Positions 1 to 11,570 of a DNA stretch of 64,000 nt are shown one piece after another (positions within the stretch are counted from its first letter, which is position 1; every line of letters begins with the position of its first letter). This DNA is from Paralvinella palmiformis (taxonomy: Eukaryota > Annelida > Polychaeta > Terebellida > Alvinellidae). The stretch lies in contig JAODUP010000504.1 in NCBI GenBank assembly GCA_025642065.1, positions 180,001 to 244,000 of the forward strand, written 5' to 3'. The notes below the pieces were generated by a model, which was given only the letters and a program-made list of their open reading frames with translations, ran no database searches and had not been told where the DNA came from. The position numbers and the translations under genes are program-made.

Positions 1-141
1 GAATAGGTTGTCATCTATTGAAAAGTTAAAATCTTTTCTATTAACTGATGTGTTCAAGTTTGCTTTCATCATCGATTAATGTTAATCATTCTAATTATAA
101 ATTGGGTTTACATACACCGCATTAAAGGTGTTATTATACAG

Positions 142-143
<2 letters not shown>

Positions 144-205
<62 letters not shown>

Positions 206-218
206 TATATATATTATA
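144..218. repeat. (TA)n microsatellite
   Basis: An almost pure TA tract to about 199, followed by TAATATATTATATATATTAT-type decay. The small reading frame across it is only Tyr-Ile repeats and is not a gene. Confidence 0.95.
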
Positions 219-2169
219 ACAAAGAATTATCAAAACTTATAAAAATAAGGCAATTAACTCCCACCCGACAACAAAATGCAAGCACACAAATAAGTTACTT
301 GACAGGTATGCCTCATTATGATAGGCTAGAAAGATAGATAGAGGGAGTATATGCGGTGAGTTCTTGTTTTCCTGTGAAGACCAATTTTGATGATGTTATT
401 GAACTGTACCAATATCACTAAGTCTGCACTTCAATTAATGTGAGAGATTCCAGTTCATAGTCAGGCATTGATGCGATGTCAATATTCGTGCTTTGTTATT
501 CAACGACGTTCTTAACAGGTAAGAGTAAAATATAACAATAAGTCAATGAGAAACATAATTCATTTATTATAAGAAGAAACAAACGATTCAGCATATCACA
601 AGTCGAAGAGGCTTTCAAGCTCTATTTTGCATATGCTTATTTGGTCCAAAGTCGAATAAGTCTGGCCTTTTAATTAGTGCTATAAAATCTAAAACTAAAT
701 ATGATTTCCTATTTACATGCGTTGATGTCACTTCTAGAAAAAGTACAATATATATAATTGTACATATTTACTGCTGCAGGATACATAAACCAAATTCTAT
801 GGCAACAATGGCGTCGCCATTTCCACTTTAAATAAATGCCTTCGCATAATCGATATTAATATTTAATTATGTATGTATTATTAGAGAATAAGATATTGTC
901 TCACTGATCTTCCCCATGTTCCAACTCCTGACGCTTGTATACTTGCATGTACCATCCAATCCAGATGCAGGCAGAGACGAAGCCCGGACATCTTTCAGCA
1001 GTTTTAAACCGACAATTCCAGGTCAATGCGCTTATTGCCTAACGTTTGACATCTAAGTTTGGAAATTTGTGCTCAGTTACCATGGTATGGTCATATTTAG
1101 TTATTTGGGTCTTGTTAAAAGAATGAGGAAAATTATGTAAAAAGTTCATGTGAAATTACTCAGCCCCATAGTTCACCTGCACCAAGGTTTGGGGTTAATC
1201 TGCTAGTTGTTATTCCTAGTCTCTCATCAATGTGATAAAAGAAACGTGTGGTATTGATTAGCATCACGTAGTACAATAAATGGTGTACTATATTAACTTT
1301 CATGTACAGTATATGAAATATTTGTCATTGCTAAGTACACAGGAGGTGCAAATCTATGCATATTGAAACACAACCCTTTTGAGATATATGTCTCATTGTC
1401 TCTCTCTATTGCTACTGAGAATAACAATAAAGAAACAGTTTACTCTCAGATAATAGGACTTGATTAAGTAATGTTTATAAAATAACCCCAAATCCCGCAG
1501 TAATGATCACTAACTGTAATTGATATAATAGATATAAGGAGATTGTCCAAATCACTATAATACCACCATTATGGATTGCTCGATTGCCATACTGTACGGC
1601 GGCATGGAGAAATGACACGTGTTCTGACGTCAGCTGGCACAAGGAACGTGTAGTCATCTCCTCCCAGATTAAGGCAAGTCACAGATACTGTGGCTTGGTC
1701 ATACCCGTCATCTTACCTTACCCTCGTACTCAACCTACTACATCTATTACTAACTGATGCCGTCGTCCGTTCATTTATATAAATCTTCCTGTTACAAAAG
1801 TACAAAGAAATCTTCACCATATAGTTTTCATGGTCCATTTCAATAACATACGAGGCTGTCTAGATTAACTATTTTGTAATGTTCGTAAATACGCTTTTGT
1901 TCCAAAATTCTAAGTTAAGCTGACGCCTTTTTATATCATTTTAGCTGGATATATAATCTAGGGTAGCCTCCGTACATAAACGTCCCACAAACAGAGGTAT
2001 TTTGGTTCGATTCCAACATTAACCTAGTGTAGTACCATTACAGTCTACATAGAAGATTCTCTAATCAAACAAGCCACGTTTTCATTTGACGCCACTCTAA
2101 CGTCATTGACCAGCAACTTCGGAATGAGGATGTTGTTAGAAGTTCGACGATGATGTTTTTGTCCTGAAA
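219..2169. other. AT-rich non-coding sequence
   Basis: No reading frame here has recognisable protein similarity and no RNA gene is complete. A weak tRNA-like B-box (tggttcgattccaa) near 2003-2016 suggests an old SINE remnant. The gene at 11.5-56 kb runs away from here, so this lies well downstream of it. Confidence 0.5.
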
Positions 2170-2178
2170 AAAATTAAA

Positions 2179-2209
<31 letters not shown>

Positions 2210-2314
2210 GTCCTATTTATAGAGTATGGTATTTACATGTTTTACAACATAAAATGGACTATTAAACAAAATAACCTATGTATAAAAAAAACATTATGGC
2301 GTTCGGTATGGAAA

Positions 2315-2365
<51 letters not shown>

Positions 2366-2366
2366 C

Positions 2367-2406
<40 letters not shown>

Positions 2407-2429
2407 GTAGTAGCAATAATAATAATAAT
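2315..2429. repeat. (AAT)n microsatellite
   Basis: About 38 AAT/ATA triplets with a few AAC and AGT variants. It directly abuts a LINE/SINE-like 3' tail at 2430-2460 on the minus strand, so it reads as the expanded ATT tail of a retroposon. Confidence 0.9.
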
Positions 2430-2475
2430 GTGTGATTTATATAGCACTATATTCAAATATGTTGTTCTTGGATGC
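2430..2475 (-). mobile_element. 3' tail fragment of a LINE/SINE
   Basis: Read on the minus strand this gives AGTGCTATATAAATCACACA followed by (ATT)n. That is the same layout as the 3' ends of the repeats at 7715 and 44512 and of the LINE at 4650-4680. Only the tail is recognisable, so this is a short truncated copy. Confidence 0.4.
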
Positions 2476-2551
2476 CTCACATACAAATCCAATGAATAAA
2501 ATAACCAGATGAGTAAAGTTGAGTGTTATATGTATATATTTCACAATTAAT

Positions 2552-2673
2552 CTGTATAATCAGGTAATATGGATATTACCTGAAATATTCAGGTATTACG
2601 TCTGTTACTAACTGAGATTTAATACAGATTACTTGAAAATTTCAGGTAATATACATATTACCTGATTATACAG
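2552..2673. repeat. 122-bp palindromic (foldback) element
   Basis: Left arm ctgtataatcaggtaatat and right arm atattacctgattatacag are inverted copies. Homology continues for about 50 bases on each side of a short centre near 2612, with a few mismatches. Each arm carries its own near-palindrome, AGGTAATAT..ATATTACCT. Related arm sequence recurs beside (TA)n tracts at 17.46-17.91 kb, so this is a dispersed MITE-like family, not a local accident. Confidence 0.7.
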
Positions 2674-2954
2674 GTTAACTGTAACATATAGATTGTAACC
2701 CAGTAGATTTTGCGTAATAATATTGCAAATCAACAACAGATGAATTGGCATCAGAAACAAATATATCGAAGTGGAAAATGTGTCACTTATGATCGGCATC
2801 TATGTAAGGTCAATCGGATATGATTAAAACCATATATGGCTGTAGCCTTTAGATGATTCACTCTGAGCTCATAATCTGCTAAATGAAACGCTACTATGGA
2901 ATCAAGCAGCAGTAACTAAGTCCTTTCAAATAATAAACTGTCCTTTCAAATAAT

Positions 2955-4676
2955 ATCAACTCAGAGAAAGATATGGCCCATTGTTTTAATAACTTCTTCT
3001 GTCAAAAAATATTAAATATACATAGTGGGTTCCATTCCAGCACCTTATCACAGGATAAGCCATTGGTAGAAGAGTCCTGCATATCCATGATGGATACATT
3101 TGAGCATTTTACAGAGACTGATATCAGACATAATCTCTCATTATCTCTGGGCGTTTTCCCAAGATCCATGAAAGCTGCCCTTGTAAAACCATTAATAAAA
3201 AAAACCACTATGGACTGTAATATTCTAAACAATTACAGACCTGTTTGAAATCTTACATTTTTATCTAAAATTATAGAAAAGGCTTTCCATCAAAACAAAT
3301 ATTTAATCAATAATAACCTTAATGAATCACTACAGTCTGCCTATAAAAGTTGTCACTGAACTCAAACAGCCTTGGTTAGGGTGAAACATGATATTATGGT
3401 AAGCCAGTAATACTTGTTTTTCTGGACTTGTCTGCTGCATTTGATACAGTTGACCATAATGTACGTTTCTCTATGTTAAAATACATGTTTGGTCTGTCAG
3501 GTAAAGTACTTGAATGGTTTAGATCCTATCTGGAACAACGCTCCCAGAGAGTCTCTGTTCCTGATATTTTATCTGACATTCAGTTTTTGTTATCTGGTGT
3601 ACCACAGGGTTCAGTTCTTGGTCCTCTGGTTTTCACAATGTATACCTGTCCTCATGGATTCATTGCGTAGCGATATGGGGTTAAATATCACTTGTATGCT
3701 GATGAGACACAGCTGTATATATCACTGGATCCTGATAAGGAGTTAAATTTCTCCTCTTCACTGAAAAAATTAGAACATTGTATTGCTGATATTCGGCTAT
3801 GGATGAATCAGAATCTTATAAAACTAAATGATAATAAAACAAATATTTTATATTTGGCATCACCACATTGTGTTAAATCCCTAAAGACACCAGCATTACA
3901 GATGGGTGCATCTTCGATTACCCCTAATGGGTCAGTAAAAAATCTAGGGGTTATTTTTGACCAATGTATTAGCATGTATGAACATTTCACATTAGTATAC
4001 CGAGCTACCTACTACAATCTTAAGAACATCCACTGTAAAAGAATTCTTGATACAAGAAGCACTTGTAACTGTAATTCATTCCTTTGTTACACCTGGTAGA
4101 GACTATTGTAAGTCCCTGTTATAATGCATATCTGATTATAACATTAATCGCCTTCATCGAATTCAGAGTAATGCAGCTCCGATAGTGACAAAAGCTCGAA
4201 AATATGATCATATCACCCCAATTCTTCAAACACTACATTGGCTACCTGTTAGACAGCATACCATTTCAAGATGTTATTAATAACTTATAAATCTATCAAT
4301 GATATGGCGCCAGAATACCTGTGTGAACTGGTTTCCATTAGAAAATCATCCCGAAAACTCAGGTCATCCAGTCAGATATTACTGCAGGTGCCAGTGTTTC
4401 GGCTTAAGTCATATGGTGATTGTGCGTTAAGTGTTGCAGCCTCCACTTTGTGGAATAAGTTGCCGGCAGATATTAGAAATGCGTCGTCTCTTGAAAATTT
4501 TAAATCTCTTCTAAAAACACACCTATTCAAGGTCGCTTTTACAGATTAATAATTGTTATCTTTTAAATCATTACAGGGTTTATTACAGATATATTATTTG
4601 AGGTATTATTATATTACATATTATTTGTACAGCGCTTTGAATGGCTCCTGCTAGTCAGGGCGCTTTATTAAATATA

Positions 4677-4716
<40 letters not shown>

Positions 4717-4735
4717 GATTATTATTATTATTATG
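2955..4735 (+). pseudogene. 5'-truncated L2/CR1-like LINE, dead reverse transcriptase
   Basis: Remnant of a non-LTR retrotransposon polymerase. Reading along the plus strand one meets the pre-RT region ending NNYRPV (to about 3245), then LDLSAAFDTVDHN, SGVPQGSVLGPLVF, HLYADETQLY, LWMNQNLIKLNDNKT, VKNLGVIFD and finally the typical C-terminal block TLWNKLPADIRNASSLENFK (to 4549). A stop replaces Ser after NYRPV, a frameshift lies between 3248 and 3428, an in-frame TAG sits at 3668-3670, the stretch near 4000-4250 is out of frame, and the catalytic YADD is changed to YADE. The endonuclease domain is absent, so the copy is 5' truncated. The 3' end reads TCAGGGCGCTTTATTAAATA then (ATT)n at 4678-4735, typical of the L2/CR1 group. 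Clade assignment is by recalled motif style only. Confidence 0.85.
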
Positions 4736-5287
4736 TCGTACACCGACTGCAATGTTTCGTACCTGTCATGAAGCAACCAGCGTTCATATAGAAGCGCTCC
4801 AACACCTACCTCTATCACTCTGGATAAGCTACACATGTACACAGTTTTGGGATGATGCAAAGAAGACACATATTCCCGATTTAGCGCTACTTTGCTTACT
4901 TACTTCGTCATCTTCAGACAGATTAGAAGTATGTTTTCCGATCTGGATCAATTCACAATATCCCTTCTTACAGGTATTATAACATGGTTATATTCACCCA
5001 GTGCCTGAAGTTCCTCGTGGATCCAGGCAACGGAACATGGCCATTTTGTAATCAGCCTCAGCTTTCCACGTATAGTTAGTGCTAAGTCTATCGCTTTACT
5101 GATCTACACTGATAAGCTCGTGGCAGATATCTGGTGTAGTGTGTAGATCGTGTGGTTTGATATTAAAGTAAGATTGTCAGGATCTGACATTAACGATGTC
5201 TCCATCAAACCAAGAACCTTTCTCCTTCGACCTCTTCCAAGTTAAATGAATATATATTTAGTTTCTCCATTACACCAGATAGCTGTG
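4736..5287. other. Non-coding gap between LINE and SINE
   Basis: Unique-looking sequence with only short chance reading frames on both strands. No protein or RNA similarity recognised. Confidence 0.5.
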
Positions 5288-5483
5288 TGATGATGATTGA
5301 TGAAGATTGATGTTTTACGGCCAATTTTGTGCACATGGTAGGCTAAATGGGCCGAGCGACCTCCAAAGGTTAATGAAGCGAAGTCAAAGATGAAACAACC
5401 TTCAGATATGCCCACGCCGAGATTCGAACACGGGTGGTAGTGATCTGTGATCCAATACGCTACCACTAGACGACGAAGGCGCC
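5288..5483 (-). mobile_element. tRNA-derived SINE, family A
   Basis: On the minus strand it starts GGCGCC and carries a degenerate tRNA-like head with a B-box (gtgttcgaatctcgg). This is followed by a body shared with the copies at 12931, 15111, 57719 and 58820 (tctgaaggttgtttcatctt, ggaggtcgctcggcccattt, tagcctaccatgtgcac, tggccgtaaaa) and a tail rich in ATC. About 195 bp, near full length. Confidence 0.85.
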
Positions 5484-5521
5484 CTAAATAGCTGTGTCAA
5501 AATGTTACTTCGTCAACATGG

Positions 5522-5605
5522 GCCTTCTAATGGCGCAGTGGTTTGAGCATACTGCGTTACAAGCATCCACGCAGTTGGTTCGAATCCGGCACATAGCTGT
5601 GCTTT
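5522..5605 (+). mobile_element. tRNA-like SINE head with intact A and B boxes
   Basis: TGGCGCAGTGG at 5531-5541 matches the pol III A-box consensus fully, and GGTTCGAATCC at 5577-5587 is a consensus B-box. The T-stem can pair, but no seven-base acceptor stem can be formed and the anticodon arm is poor, so this is a tRNA-like promoter module and not a tRNA gene. The body after it includes a C-run at 5622-5636. Confidence 0.6.
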
Positions 5606-5893
5606 CGAAATTCCTCCCCCCCCCCCGGGTAATCGTCCCCGAGCCATAAGACCCAGGTGTGATGCCAGATAGATACTGGTAACGCTGCAATTCTATCACA
5701 CGACCCACAGATATACGCGACCCATTGCACCACAGAACGTTTATCATTATTATTAATATTATACAAATGCATTTAGCTAATTTACAAAAAGGATAAGGGA
5801 CCTGAAATGTTTTAATAAACTACATTACGGTAATTTTGCCGATGTTCCCCCTTTCTGTTAACGACACAATATGAATTTCGTCATCAATGTGGT

Positions 5894-6805
5894 GAGTGTC
5901 CCGATCACATAATACAATACCGGTAATGTGATAGATCTCATATCTACATTGAGTGTCCCGATCACATAATACAATATCGGTAATGTGATAGATCTCATAT
6001 CTACATTGAGTGTCCCGATCACATAATACAATATCGGTAATGTGATAGATCTCATATCTACATTGAGTGTCCCGATCACATAATACAATATCGGTAATGT
6101 GATAGATCTCATATCTACATTGAGTGTCCCGATCACATAATACAATATCGGTAATGTGATAGATCTCATATCTACATTGAGTGTCCCGATCACATAATAC
6201 AATATCGGTAATGTGATAGATCTCATATCTACATTGAGTGTCCCGATCACATAATACAATATCGGTAATGTGATAGATCTCATATCTACATTGATTGTCC
6301 CGATCACATAATACAATATCGGTAATGTGATAGATCTCATATCTACATTGAGTGTCCCGATCACATAATACAATATCGGTAATGTGATAGATCTCATATC
6401 TACATTGAGTGTCCCGATCACATAATACAATATCGGTAATGTGATAGATCTCATATCTACATTGAGTGTCCCGATCACATAATACAATATCGGTAATGTG
6501 ATAGATCTCATATCTACATTGAGTGTCCCGATCACATAATACAATATCGGTAATGTGATGGATCTCATATCTACATTGAGTGTCCCGATCACATAATACA
6601 ATATCGGTAATGTGATAGATCTCATATCTACATTGAGTGTCCCGATCACATAATACAATATCGGTAATGTGATAGATCTCATATCTACATTGAGTGTCCC
6701 GATCACATAATACAATATCGGTAATGTGATGGATCTCATATCTACATTGAGTGTCCCGATCACATAATACAATATCGGTAATGTGATAGATCTCATATCT
6801 ACATT
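5894..6805. repeat. 57-bp minisatellite, 16 tandem copies
   Basis: Exactly 16 units of 57 bp (912 bp) beginning gagtgtcccgatcacataat. Variation is very low: one C for T in copy 1, one T for G near 6292 and G for A at about 6560 and 6731. Each unit contains ATCACAT and, 15 bases later, ATGTGAT, so it can fold into a hairpin. Because 57 is a multiple of three and the minus frame lacks stops, it gives a 19-residue-periodic reading frame (MRSITLPILYYVIGTLNVD). No start context, homology or composition supports a real protein. Confidence 0.95.
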
Positions 6806-7616
6806 TATACTGATGACAGTTTTGAGATCATCGACAGTATTATATATGATATATCATCATACATGATAGACACTGTTTATATAGAGATACATCCTTATGA
6901 GTATAAATAAAGATGATGATGATGATGATCACGATAATGATTGAGGGTGATTGGCAAAATTCAGATCGATTAACCAATCTGATGTACATCAAACCATAAT
7001 TTTAAAACAGCCGAGTATTATGTACTGACGTAAGTCCAGCATTTTACGGAGTGGAGGTGTCTATGGTGTATTTTGTAGCGTGCTGCACCATAATTCTACC
7101 AGTGGTAAGACCCCTCTCGCATTGATTGTATATGGGGGATGTTTCAGCCTACAGTAAATGGTTACGGCCCGATGCTCTCACATCTACAGGGAATCATCCA
7201 TCCGCCGTAAATCATGCTTAAGCGTAGCGCATAGCCAGAGAAAAGCGACTAGTCTCTCACTGAGACCTTTAAGCGTACTCTATGATACGAACAAAATACC
7301 ATTATCTCTGGCATACGTTTGATTGATTGGATCGCCTAATTGATACAGATTATATAATTAAGTGAAAAGAGTCGTTCTTTAGGAAGGAAAAAAGGTAATC
7401 CGGCCAACCTCACTGTGACATAGAACAACAAAAACAAACAAAAAAATAAACAACACACGTTATGATTTCTCGGAACCAAGTTAATGAGATTCATAATAAG
7501 CGGATTACAGTTGGCTAGTCACTGAGTTAAATTACGACTTTTATGTTCCCAATCGGCCTGAATAATGTTTTGTGTTTCTAGTTAATACATAGATTTATAT
7601 CGGCAATAATCTGTAG

Positions 7617-7619
<3 letters not shown>
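6806..7619. other. Non-coding sequence
   Basis: Contains a short (GAT)n at about 6912-6930 and otherwise unique sequence. No coding or RNA gene seen. Confidence 0.5.
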
Positions 7620-7651
<32 letters not shown>

Positions 7652-7656
7652 CACCG

Positions 7657-7692
<36 letters not shown>

Positions 7693-7716
7693 GTAACAAT
7701 AATAATAATAATAATA
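7620..7716. repeat. (AAT)n-(ACT)n-(AAT)n compound microsatellite
   Basis: AAT triplets, then CCACCGCC and about ten ACT triplets (7661-7692), then AAT again directly against the tail of the family-B SINE that follows. The AAT part is probably the expanded retroposon tail. Confidence 0.9.
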
Positions 7717-7917
7717 CGTGATATTTATATAGCGCCCTATCCAGCTAGATAGCTGCTTTAAGCCGCTTTACAGTATTACTATCCCGGATTCATATCCGTT
7801 TCAAATCTTAAACATCTCAGTTCCCAAGGAAGCATACAACGCATGCTGACATTATAGGGTTAAAGCCTTACGCAGACACGTAGCCATCACGATCTATCAG
7901 GTTCTCAGTTCGCACGA
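7715..7917 (-). mobile_element. SINE family B, 5'-truncated copy
   Basis: On the minus strand the 3' end reads AGGGCGCTATATAAATATCA then (ATT)n, and the body (gtgatggctacgtgt, taaagcggcttaaagcagct) matches the fuller copy at 44512-44803. The tRNA-like head is missing. The tail closely resembles the 3' end of the LINE at 4650-4735. Confidence 0.75.
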
Positions 7918-8542
7918 TTGTTGCATCGTCTATTTCAGAAGCCTCGAACTCGGGGTTACGAAACATGCGCTCATTGTGCCATCACGGCTCGACAATCTCC
8001 CATCAAATGCATCACAAAGCCTCGACATAATTATAGATCAATGTTTACAATCAGAATGAATTTGCCTGTCGGGTTTGAAGCGTCTTGTTCATGTTTGTAT
8101 GGAATTCAAATTAATAAAACGATGTTCTCGGATGTGACGTTGTCTCCGGAATTCGCGACAACGAACGACAGCAATTCCTCCATTTCCTACTTACTGCGAT
8201 GTGGAAAAGAGCCAACATCCCGGGAAACAGAACTCTTGGAAAAAGAAAGGCACACACGCAGGAGATAAGTGAAATTGTATTTAAAGGACGACACGACTGC
8301 ATGTCCTAAAACTGACGTCACATTCGACAAGTATCGGCTATGTTCGGGAGAGATCATGAATATGCGTATCGATATGACGGCGAAAAATAAACCGTGACGG
8401 ATCGACCAATCCACCCACCCTAAAATTTAGTGTAATGGCTTGTTGGTGAATTTGATGGATGATGCGTCGATTCTTCTCCAATATATGCCGAATTTATTGT
8501 GTATAAAACCTCTAAATAAAAATTAATATAGGAAAGTGACAA

Positions 8543-8545
<3 letters not shown>

Positions 8546-8597
<52 letters not shown>
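8546..8597. repeat. (TA)n microsatellite
   Basis: About 26 TA dinucleotides. The flanking 7918-9020 is unique non-coding sequence with only short frames on both strands and no recognised product. Confidence 0.95.
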
Positions 8598-8599
<2 letters not shown>

Positions 8600-9020
8600 C
8601 CAGTGTAGTGAAGACAACTGCAAGATGTACTTCAACCTTCTTGAGACCGCAAACAAAAAGGACATCGGGTCGTCAGTTCCGATGATGTCAAGTTAACATT
8701 TACCTGGAATAATGAGGAGGAAGTGACTCAGTACGAGAGAGAAATGTTAGGAGGCAGGTCACGGCCAGGAATGTCATTTCCTTCGATCAATCATCGATCT
8801 AATGACCAATGCCCCCGCACATCTTTTAATTGAACCGAGGGCGCTCGTCAGGTCGCCAGACTGTCACTGTATGTTATTATCTGCTTGGAACATGTGTATT
8901 AGTCATACGTTCCTTGTCTATTTTTCCTGTGTTGCCTGTGTTGCCTGTGTTTGCGGTTTCTAAGGGCGCCGCCTCTCGATCATATATCCAATGTGTGAAT
9001 AGCGCCGATGCTAATCCAAG

Positions 9021-9189
9021 CACTCACTCACTCACTCACTCGCTAGCCCGCTCACTCACTCACTCACTCACTCACTCACTCACTCACTCACTCACTCACT
9101 CACTCACTCACTCACTCACTCACTCACCCACTCACTCACTCACTCACTCACTCACTCACTCACTCACTCACTCACTCACTCACTCACTC
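9021..9189. repeat. (CACT)n array 1
   Basis: About 42 copies of CACT/CTCA on the plus strand with few interruptions. It is one of four such arrays in the window, all in the same orientation (32501, 40971, 59827). Confidence 0.98.
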
Positions 9190-9871
9190 TAAAGCACCCA
9201 CACCCACCCTGGGTAGTCCTTGTTTCGGGGCGAATCTTGAGGGTTTTTTTTCAAGGAGGAGGCAGTTTCTCGTAGTTAAAAGCAATCCATAATATGTCAT
9301 CACGTATTGTAGAGTCCGGGGATCCAAGAGCTATCGGACCGGGGGGACGGGGCGGGTGTGTGTCTGGGTGGAGCATGTTCTTGTGTAAATGAGACCGCTG
9401 CCACAGGTGGCAACTAGATATACGTCGTCTGACACGAAAGACATACAACGACTGGCCATCCCGCAACACGCACCTGCGATGAACGGTTCTGATGCCGTAA
9501 GAGGACGACGGCAAACTCCTTCAAACGCAGCCACAGCTCTCAGATGACGGATGCAATGCCTTACCTGTCCCCAGCTAATGTCGAACACACTGATGGCTTC
9601 GCGGCGTGACTGTTGTGTGAGTAGTGAACACAACACGCTGACAGTTAGATGTAAACACTGTCATATTACAGAGCGATGACTAACGATATACTGGCTTTAT
9701 TATGTGGTTCCATTTCTTCGTTTCCTCGATTTGTAAACATTTAAAGATATTGCTATATGATCTGTTATCTATTTAATTAGCTATCACGAAATACAATCAA
9801 CCAATACAATATTACATGTTTATACTATTGTTATTAAGGGCAGTGGTAAGTTTAAAAAAAGACACCGCACA
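9190..9871. other. Non-coding sequence with unrecognised ORFs
   Basis: Two overlapping minus-strand frames of about 87 and 101 residues lie at 9251-9636, but their sequence shows no domain and they disagree in frame. I see no support for a gene. Confidence 0.4.
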
Positions 9872-9912
9872 CAGTGGGATTCATATCTTCATATCTATAC
9901 ACAATAAAGTGG

Positions 9913-9960
<48 letters not shown>

Positions 9961-9994
9961 TTACTTTATAATGTATAGATATGCATCCCACTTT
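9872..9994. repeat. Inverted repeat with (AT)n centre
   Basis: Left arm (9872-9917: agtgggat, catatctatac, ataaagtggga) and right arm (9958-9994: tactttat, gtatagatatg, atcccact) are inverted copies around an AT tract at 9917-9958. The left arm has about ten extra bases. MITE or foldback element with a microsatellite centre. Confidence 0.7.
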
Positions 9995-10182
9995 ACATAA
10001 TATGATCTATTACGAACAATTCTATATTCTGTAATATCATACGATGCTGCCATCACGCGGTGACATAATGTATTACATGCGGTACATGTAGTTAGAAAAG
10101 AAGAGGAAGGAAGGCTAGACGGAGGGCTGAAGGGGTAGAGTTTGATAATATATAGGTTTACTCTCTTTCCTTCTGAATGTGC

Positions 10183-10445
10183 GTGCATGTGTGCGTGCGT
10201 GCGTGGGTGCGTGCGTGTGTGCGTGCGTGCGTGCGTGCGCGGCGTATATGCGTAGGTGTGAACGCGCGTCCCGATCCTCCCCGTATGTGAAGGTTATTCT
10301 AGTCTGGTTTCCTCTAATAAATATCTCTTTAAATATATGTTTGGGTTTATGTACCTGTTTGTGTGTGAGTTTGTGTGTGTGTGTGTGTGTGCATGCGTGC
10401 GTGCATGCGTGCGTGTGTATGTATGTGCACGAGCACGTGCTCGTA
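10183..10445. repeat. GTGC/GT-rich low-complexity tract
   Basis: Irregular (GTGC)n and (GT)n blocks at 10183-10243 and 10360-10445. The apparent Cys/Val/Arg-rich ORF over it is a translation of the repeat. Confidence 0.9.
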
Positions 10446-11570
10446 CGTGTCGCGAAACATTAGTTTTATGCTTGCACCTACATAAAACACATCTGTGATG
10501 TTATTCGCTTCCTGTTAAGCAGCGTGTTATATGGGAAGCCTTTATTAGCCCAATTACAGCCAGAAAGTTTTGTATTCCTGACAACGATTTGTGGCGCTAA
10601 TTTGAAAAGCCAACGAGAAAGACCCAGTTTGTCGTCATCAGGTATTCATGAAGCCATGATGATGAAGAGATGCCCTTCTGATTAGCTAACAAGCATTTGT
10701 GGGTTACCTACTCGGCCGGAAGACGTGAACTATTAGACGAAGTGTCGGGATCCGCTTCGTCTGTTATTTCGAGCGAGAAGTCGAGGTGGGCCAATGCCAG
10801 TTAAAGGCAAGGAGAACAACAACGAACTAAGTAACATCTAGTTTAATAGCTGTGAACTCTTTAGACACATCACGAGATTAATTCTATGATTTTTGCAGTA
10901 AACCATAGACAGCCGTGCCAGTACGAGAAAAACCGAAACCAGGAAAAACCTTTAGACGTTTTGTCCTCTGTTTAAACAAATTCTGTCCCATAATTCGGTT
11001 TCGTTTTAAACTAGGCGCTTGGCAGTGACATCGACGTCAAGCAAATTGAATGTCTTGGCACCATATCTTTGGACAACATAGCAACAACACCGACAATAAC
11101 TACAACAACAACAACAACAACAACAGCAACTACAGCAATATATAGCGCGGTCTATTTGCGCTAGATTCAATGTTGCGCAAAATGCTGCCGATCTCATCCC
11201 AAAATCAGACGATCTTCGAGGTTCGACGATAACAGCTCTAACAGGCAATGAGGACATTCAGCAATGGAACAATGCTGGCACCGTCTCACGGAGGTACACA
11301 AATATAGACGGAAACGGATGACGTCAGTGGACGCGCATGCGCCAAGTTCAGGTAGGAGGTGGTAGGAGCGGGGATGTGTGCAGGTAGTGCTTCGGTGTCC
11401 GGGGCTCGAAGGGTGTGCGCGGGGGTTTGTCGGGATGAGTGCGAGGAGGAGAGACGGGCGGCCGAGGTCGGCGCGTGGTGCGGGCACTACGACGCGGCGC
11501 GCTGACGACGTAGCGATCCGTGCTGGCCGCGTGGGCGTTGGTTTCGGTGCACGGGCGGCGAGCGGCGAAG
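10446..11570. other. Downstream flank of TRHR exon B, possible 3' UTR
   Basis: Lies after the TRHR stop codon on the minus strand, so it should contain the 3' UTR. A minus-strand AATAAA occurs at 10541-10546, about 1 kb from the stop, but no clear downstream GU-rich element is seen, so the polyadenylation site is unproven. (CAA)n at 11101-11130 and a GC-rich segment at 11380-11570 are also here. Confidence 0.35.

Noticed and set aside
5858..6796. 312-residue minus-strand ORF of 19-residue repeats
   Set aside because: It is the translation of the 57-bp minisatellite. The repeat length is a multiple of three and one frame lacks stops; there is no homology or gene structure.
5894..6805. CRISPR-like regular array
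   Set aside because: The units are contiguous with no unique spacers, in a eukaryotic genome. It is a minisatellite.
9021..9189. Thr-His-Ser-Leu repeat ORFs (also at 32.5, 41.0 and 59.8 kb)
   Set aside because: Direct translations of CACT arrays.
9251..9636. Overlapping 87- and 101-residue minus-strand ORFs
   Set aside because: No domain, conflicting frames, no transcript signals.
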